Of a stretch of DNA of 19,360 nt, positions 15,920-19,360 are shown one piece after another. Source of the DNA: CAZTLE01 sp964614415 (GTDB lineage Bacteria; Bacteroidota; Bacteroidia; Flavobacteriales; Flavobacteriaceae); assembly GCA_964614415.1 (NCBI GenBank), contig CAZTLE010000064.1:1-19360 (forward strand), read 5' to 3'. Under the pieces are notes generated by a model. That model had not been told where the DNA came from and searched no databases. It saw only the letters and a list, made by a program, of their open reading frames with translations. Every line of letters starts with the position of its first letter. Positions within the stretch are counted from its first letter, which is position 1. The position numbers were made by a program, and so were the translations under genes.

Positions 15920-16445
15920 GTTTAACGAACAGGTCCCAAATCACTACGCCGGCACTCACCGAAATATTCAGGGAATGTTTGGTTCCATGCTGTGGAATCT
16001 CAATGACCATATCGCTGGCTGAAACGACGTCCTGAGATACTCCTTTAATCTCATGACCAAAGATTACCGCCATTTTTTTGGATGCATTGGGTTGTACCTG
16101 TTGAAGCACGACTGCATCTTCGGTTTGCTCGACCGATGCAACCTGCACGCCTTCGTCTTTTAGTTGTTGTACCACATCCAGCGTGTTTTCGGCATATTCC
16201 CAGGTGACACTATCGGTAGCTCCAAGGGCTGTTTTCTGAATGTCCCGGTGTGGTGGAGTTGCTGTTATTCCGCAGAGATAGATCTTCTCAACGAGAAAGG
16301 CGTCTGCCGTGCGAAATACCGATCCGATATTGTTGAGGCTACGCACATTGTCCAGGACAATAATAAGAGGTGTTTTGGGTGCTTGCTTAAAATCTTCGAT
16401 CGAAATCCTGTCCAGTTCGCTGTTCCTGATCTTACGGTGTTTCAT
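15909..16445 (-). CDS. TrmH/SpoU-class RNA 2'-O-methyltransferase
   Basis: A 178-residue SAM-dependent methyltransferase of the SPOUT (trefoil-knot) superfamily that methylates ribose 2'-OH in tRNA or rRNA. The three SpoU motifs are visible: motif 1 NNIGSVFRTADAF (38-50, Arg45 probably catalytic), motif 2 FGHEIKGVS (129-137) and motif 3 IPQHGTKHSLNISVSAGV (150-167). It is a minimal, catalytic-domain-only form with a ~25-residue N-terminal tail; the exact RNA target cannot be told. A longer frame opens at 16556, but I chose the ATG at 16445: a full TAnnTTTG box (16471-16464) puts transcription start near 16457, downstream of the longer start, and the extra 37 residues have no family character. 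It is divergent from mutS, and its 3' end overlaps folK by 11 bases. Confidence 0.92.
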   Translation of the reverse strand: MKHRKIRNSELDRISIEDFKQAPKTPLIIVLDNVRSLNNIGSVFRTADAFLVEKIYLCGITATPPHRDIQKTALGATDSVTWEYAENTLDVVQQLKDEGVQVASVEQTEDAVVLQQVQPNASKKMAVIFGHEIKGVSQDVVSASDMVIEIPQHGTKHSLNISVSAGVVIWDLFVKLTQ

Positions 16446-16463
16446 ACGGGTCGATTGACGTGA

Positions 16464-16471
16464 CAAAGGTA
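16464..16471 (-). promoter_or_regulatory. -7 promoter box for the TrmH-like gene
   Basis: On the minus strand the bases read TACCTTTG, a full TAnnTTTG match, about 18 bases before the chosen ATG at 16445. No TTG is found at the expected 20-base distance upstream, so only half of the promoter is consensus. The box helps decide the start codon. Confidence 0.5.
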
Positions 16472-16550
16472 CGGCTTTTGCCAAAAGACGGAGGTCGTGG
16501 AAAAAACACCGAAATTGTTGATAAAACAGGATAACTACAAGGCTTCGGGC

Positions 16551-16581
16551 TTCCAAAGAAAATCACATTTTGCTACTTTAG
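16551..16581 (+). promoter_or_regulatory. Possible promoter for mutS
   Basis: TACTTTAG at 16574-16581 resembles TAnnTTTG with one mismatch, and TTC (one base from TTG) sits 20 bases upstream at 16551-16553. It would give a leader of about 17 bases before the ATG at 16605 and would exclude the upstream GTG at 16497 as a start. The rest of the 159-base intergenic region shows nothing further. Confidence 0.35.
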
Positions 16582-16604
16582 CTAGTCCATCCCGTCCCTT
16601 TATT

Positions 16605-19175
16605 ATGGCGAAGAAAGTGACCCCTTTAATGAAGCAATACAATACCATCAAGGCCCGGTATCCGGATGCCTTGTTGTTATTTCGCGTAGGGGACTTTTAT
16701 GAAACCTTTGGAGAGGATGCGGTGAAGGCCGCCGGGATTCTGAATATCACACTCACGGCCAGAAATAATGGCGGGGATCAAACGGAACTTGCCGGATTCC
16801 CGCATCATGCATTGAATACCTACCTGCCTAAACTGGTTATCGCCGGATGCCGGGTGGCTATCTGTGATCAATTGGAAGATCCCAAGCAGACCAAGACAAT
16901 CGTGAAACGTGGCGTGACCGAGCTTGTGACGCCCGGTGTGGCGCTTAATGATGATATTCTAAAGTCCAAGTCGAACAACTTCCTGGCAGCTGTTCATTTT
17001 GGCGGATCCAAAAAGGAGGAAGTGATCGGAGTGTCATTTCTTGATGTTTCTACCGGGGAATATCTCACGGCACAGGGTTCGGCCGAATATGTGGATAAGT
17101 TGCTTCAGAATTTTAGTCCTTCGGAAGTGCTTTGTTCCAAGCAGAAGCGGAAACACTTTTCTGAAACCTTCGGAGATACTTTTCATCTGTTCTATCTTGA
17201 AGATTGGGTTTTTCAGCAGGACTATGCCATGGAGGCCCTCACCAAACATTTCAAGACGAGTACATTAAAGGGATTTGGGGTTGATCACTTAACCGAAGGA
17301 ATTATAGCCTCGGGCGCCGCACTCCATTATTTGGGTGAAACGCAGCACAATAAGCTGGAGCATATTACCCGCATTTCCCGCATTGCGGAAGACGAGTACG
17401 TGTGGATGGACCGGTTTACCATTCGCAACCTGGAGTTGTACCACTCCACGGCACAACAGGCTGTGACCTTGTTGGATGTGATCGATCAGACGATATCGCC
17501 CATGGGTGGCCGGTTGTTAAAACGCTGGATGGCTCTGCCGTTGAAGAATGTGGAAAAGATCCGGCTTCGGCATGAAGTGGTAAGTCACCTTTTGGAACAC
17601 AGCGATTCCCTGGAAAGGATACGGACACAGATCAAGCGGATTGGGGACCTCGAAAGACTTATTTCCAAAGTGGCCACGGGTAAGATCAATCCCAGGGAGG
17701 TGGTTCAGTTGAAGAACAGCCTCGAAGCGGTAGTTCCCGTGCAGGCGTTGGCATTACAAGCAGGCAACGAATCTCTCAATTCACTGGGAGAAGCTATTGA
17801 TGATTGTGAAGAGCTTCGTGCTCGTATCAAGGAAATGCTCTATGAGGAGGCTCCGGTGAATATTTTGAAAGGGAGTGCCATTGCCGAAGGATTTAATGAA
17901 GAATTGGACGAGTTGCGGCAGATTTCCACAGGTGGGAAAGAGTACCTGGATACTATGTTGGAACGGGAATCGGAACGTACGGGTATTCCATCCCTCAAGA
18001 TTGCTTCCAACAATGTTTTCGGATACTACATTGAAGTCCGAAATACGCATAAAGACAAGGTTCCGGAGGAATGGATCCGCAAACAAACCCTGGTGAGTGC
18101 CGAGCGGTATATCACAGAGGAGTTAAAAGAATATGAAGCAAAAATACTGGGTGCTGAAGAAAAAACAACCCAACTGGAACAACAGTTATTCGGGGAGTTA
18201 ATTCAGTGGATGTTGCCGTTTATCGGTCGGGTGCAGCAAACCGCACAAGCGGTTGCACAGTTGGACTGCTTGGGATCATTTGCGGTACAGGCTCGCGATG
18301 CGAACTACACACGGCCTTTGCTGGATGATTCCTTTGATCTGGACATCAAGGAAGGGCGTCATCCGGTCATCGAGAGGCAGTTGCCGCCGGATGCTCCGTA
18401 CATTGCCAATGATGTGTTTCTGGATCGGGAGAATCAGCAGATGATCATGATCACCGGTCCTAATATGAGTGGTAAGTCGGCCATTTTACGTCAAACGGCT
18501 TTGATCGTGCTTTTGGCTCAGATGGGAAGTTTCGTTCCTGCGGGGGCGGTGCGTATGGGTTGTGTGGATAAGATCTTTACGCGGGTGGGCGCCAGCGATA
18601 ATATTTCGATGGGTGAGTCGACCTTTATGGTAGAGATGAATGAAACGGCCAGTATTCTCAATAATATTTCGGAGCGCAGTCTGGTGCTGTTGGACGAGAT
18701 TGGTCGGGGTACCAGCACGTATGACGGGATTTCGATCGCCTGGGCGATCAGTGAGTATTTGCATGAACATCCGTCAAGGACAAAGACCTTGTTTGCCACG
18801 CATTACCATGAGCTTAACGAGATGACTGAGACCTTCCCACGTATTAAGAACTACAATGTATCGGTGAAGGAGCTCAAGGATAATGTACTGTTCCTTCGGA
18901 AGTTGGTGCCCGGGGGTTCACATCACAGTTTTGGAATTCATGTGGCCAAGATGGCCGGGATGCCACAGGCGGTGCTACAGCGGGCCAATAAGATATTGAA
19001 ACGATTGGAGAAGTCGCATTCTTCGGAGGAATTGACCGATGAAATGAAGGCTATTGGTAAGGATGAGATGCAGCTGAGTTTCTTCCAGTTGGATGATCCG
19101 TTATTGGAGGAGATCCGGGATGAGATACTGGATACGGATATTGATACACTTACTCCTGTGAGATCAAAATCTTGA
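16605..19175 (+). CDS. mutS: DNA mismatch repair protein MutS, with an altered C-terminus
   Basis: An 856-residue MutS, which recognises mismatches and recruits MutL. Domain I has the mismatch-reading motif GDFYETF (Phe31, Glu33). The connector, lever and clamp follow. The ATPase domain has Walker A GPNMSGKS (618-625), Walker B with Asp697-Glu698 in LVLLDEIGRGTST, ATHYHEL (731-737) and the dimer helix region SHHSFGIHVAKMAG. The start is the ATG at 16605, giving MAKKVTPLMKQYN, the usual N-terminus; an in-frame GTG at 16497 adds 36 residues without family character. The end is abnormal. Relatives continue after a conserved D-x-LTP with an ALxxLxxLK helix (E. coli: LTPRQALEWIYRLKSLV, part of the tetramerisation domain). 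Here the frame reads DIDTLTPV and then RSKS and stop. The last ~15-20 residues are therefore replaced, at the point where an unrelated minus-strand coding sequence begins. Confidence 0.96.
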   Translation: MAKKVTPLMKQYNTIKARYPDALLLFRVGDFYETFGEDAVKAAGILNITLTARNNGGDQTELAGFPHHALNTYLPKLVIAGCRVAICDQLEDPKQTKTIVKRGVTELVTPGVALNDDILKSKSNNFLAAVHFGGSKKEEVIGVSFLDVSTGEYLTAQGSAEYVDKLLQNFSPSEVLCSKQKRKHFSETFGDTFHLFYLEDWVFQQDYAMEALTKHFKTSTLKGFGVDHLTEGIIASGAALHYLGETQHNKLEHITRISRIAEDEYVWMDRFTIRNLELYHSTAQQAVTLLDVIDQTISPMGGRLLKRWMALPLKNVEKIRLRHEVVSHLLEHSDSLERIRTQIKRIGDLERLISKVATGKINPREVVQLKNSLEAVVPVQALALQAGNESLNSLGEAIDDCEELRARIKEMLYEEAPVNILKGSAIAEGFNEELDELRQISTGGKEYLDTMLERESERTGIPSLKIASNNVFGYYIEVRNTHKDKVPEEWIRKQTLVSAERYITEELKEYEAKILGAEEKTTQLEQQLFGELIQWMLPFIGRVQQTAQAVAQLDCLGSFAVQARDANYTRPLLDDSFDLDIKEGRHPVIERQLPPDAPYIANDVFLDRENQQMIMITGPNMSGKSAILRQTALIVLLAQMGSFVPAGAVRMGCVDKIFTRVGASDNISMGESTFMVEMNETASILNNISERSLVLLDEIGRGTSTYDGISIAWAISEYLHEHPSRTKTLFATHYHELNEMTETFPRIKNYNVSVKELKDNVLFLRKLVPGGSHHSFGIHVAKMAGMPQAVLQRANKILKRLEKSHSSEELTDEMKAIGKDEMQLSFFQLDDPLLEEIRDEILDTDIDTLTPVRSKS
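19142..19160. other. Candidate junction (microhomology zone) between mutS and an inverted repeat-protein gene
   Basis: MutS similarity on the plus strand runs up to Val852 (19160) and then stops. Repeat-protein similarity on the minus strand runs leftwards to about 19142 and then stops. Over these ~18 bases both strands read as homologous (plus DTLTPV, minus TGVSVS), which is what a join at short shared sequence would look like. Confidence 0.55.
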
Positions 19176-19360
19176 GTTCCATAGATTGAATTTCCTATTT
19201 GATTCCAGTCGGTTCCATCGAACTGAAACACAGCGACTCTACCACCTGTTGAATGTACTTGACTGTTTAAATTTGCACCTACAGCAATGACATCGCCTGC
19301 ACCATTCATACTAATAGCTCTTCCAAAACTTTCATTCGCTACAGCACCATAAATGGTATC
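19142..19360 (-). CDS. Fragment of a repeat-containing β-propeller-like (FG-GAP-type) surface protein
   Basis: An open minus-strand frame enters from the right edge. About 73 residues have coherent repeat character. The unit is 56 residues long: IYGAVANESFGRAIS at the edge realigns with IYGTQDFDLTGVSVS 56 residues later, keeping IYG, the second Gly and the final Ser in register. Between them lie GDVIAVGAN and GGRVAVFQFDGTDWNQIG. This pattern (GDVIAVGA, then GRV-x-VFQ-x-DGTDW-x-QIG) is typical of long secreted flavobacterial proteins with FG-GAP-like repeats, often type IX secretion cargo. The start and most of the protein are off the window. Leftwards the frame stays open to a stop at 18938, but those residues are antisense to mutS and show no repeat character, so the gene is broken here and its true C-terminus is missing. 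Confidence 0.6.

Noticed and set aside
16446..16556. A 37-residue N-terminal extension of the TrmH-like protein.
   Set aside because: A full TAnnTTTG box at 16464-16471 places the transcript start downstream of that longer start, and the added residues do not resemble the family.
16497..16604. A 36-residue N-terminal extension of MutS from a GTG start.
   Set aside because: MutS proteins begin close to the T-P-x-M-x-Q-Y motif, which the ATG at 16605 provides. The extension has no family character and would overlap the promoter region of the divergent methyltransferase gene.
18938..19141. Continuation of the minus-strand repeat-protein frame through the end of mutS.
   Set aside because: It is open by chance: the residues are antisense to MutS and lose the 56-residue repeat pattern.
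1..19360. CRISPR arrays, tRNA or rRNA genes, insertion sequences, toxin-antitoxin or defence modules.
   Set aside because: I looked for regularly spaced repeats, tRNA-like cloverleaf ends, transposase motifs and small paired genes on both strands and found none.

Overview
The window looks like part of a Bacteroidota chromosome, most likely a marine member of the Flavobacteriaceae. Three things point that way. The protein families are typical: a TonB-dependent receptor paired with a GDSL lipoprotein, a FolK-deoxynucleoside kinase fusion, a bacterial GH3 protein and a DUF2797 protein. Shine-Dalgarno sites are weak or absent. Three starts are preceded by the Bacteroidota -7 box TAnnTTTG, two of them with a TTG exactly 20 bases upstream. 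Nearly all of the window is coding, with no rRNA, tRNA, CRISPR array or insertion sequence, and no gene-free stretch over 300 bases.

Layout from left to right. A 5'-truncated TonB-dependent receptor is followed by an SGNH/GDSL lipoprotein, an envelope pair closed by a strong terminator (1-4036). A small YvlD-type membrane protein comes next (4061-4408). Then comes the conserved protein quality-control cluster tig, clpP, clpX (4553-7911), with a terminator after tig and another after clpX. A minus-strand mini-lipoprotein with a well-formed promoter and a GH3-family adenylating enzyme follow (7999-9824). The GH3 gene is divergent from a DUF2797 gene (9867-10688), which overlaps the end of a LysE exporter. 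A minus-strand group reads yhhQ, asmA, lysE (14714 back to 10654). The folK-dNK fusion (to 15919) overlaps the end of an SpoU-class RNA methyltransferase, which is divergent from mutS (16605-19175).

Most of this is core housekeeping: protein folding and proteolysis, folate and deoxynucleotide metabolism, RNA modification, queuosine precursor uptake, envelope maintenance and mismatch repair. I saw no defence island, prophage or new multi-gene system. The real anomaly is at the right end. MutS is normal up to the conserved LTPV near its C-terminus, then loses the last helix (the tetramerisation segment in E. coli MutS) and ends in four unrelated residues. From that point the minus strand encodes a 56-residue-period repeat protein running in from the right edge, and the two homologies overlap over about 18 bases. 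This is the signature of an inverted microhomology junction, either a real rearrangement or an amplification or assembly chimera. Secondary points are a folK gene with no normal start codon at the right place, a GIY-YIG-like layout in the DUF2797 protein, and a diverged PPIase region in trigger factor.
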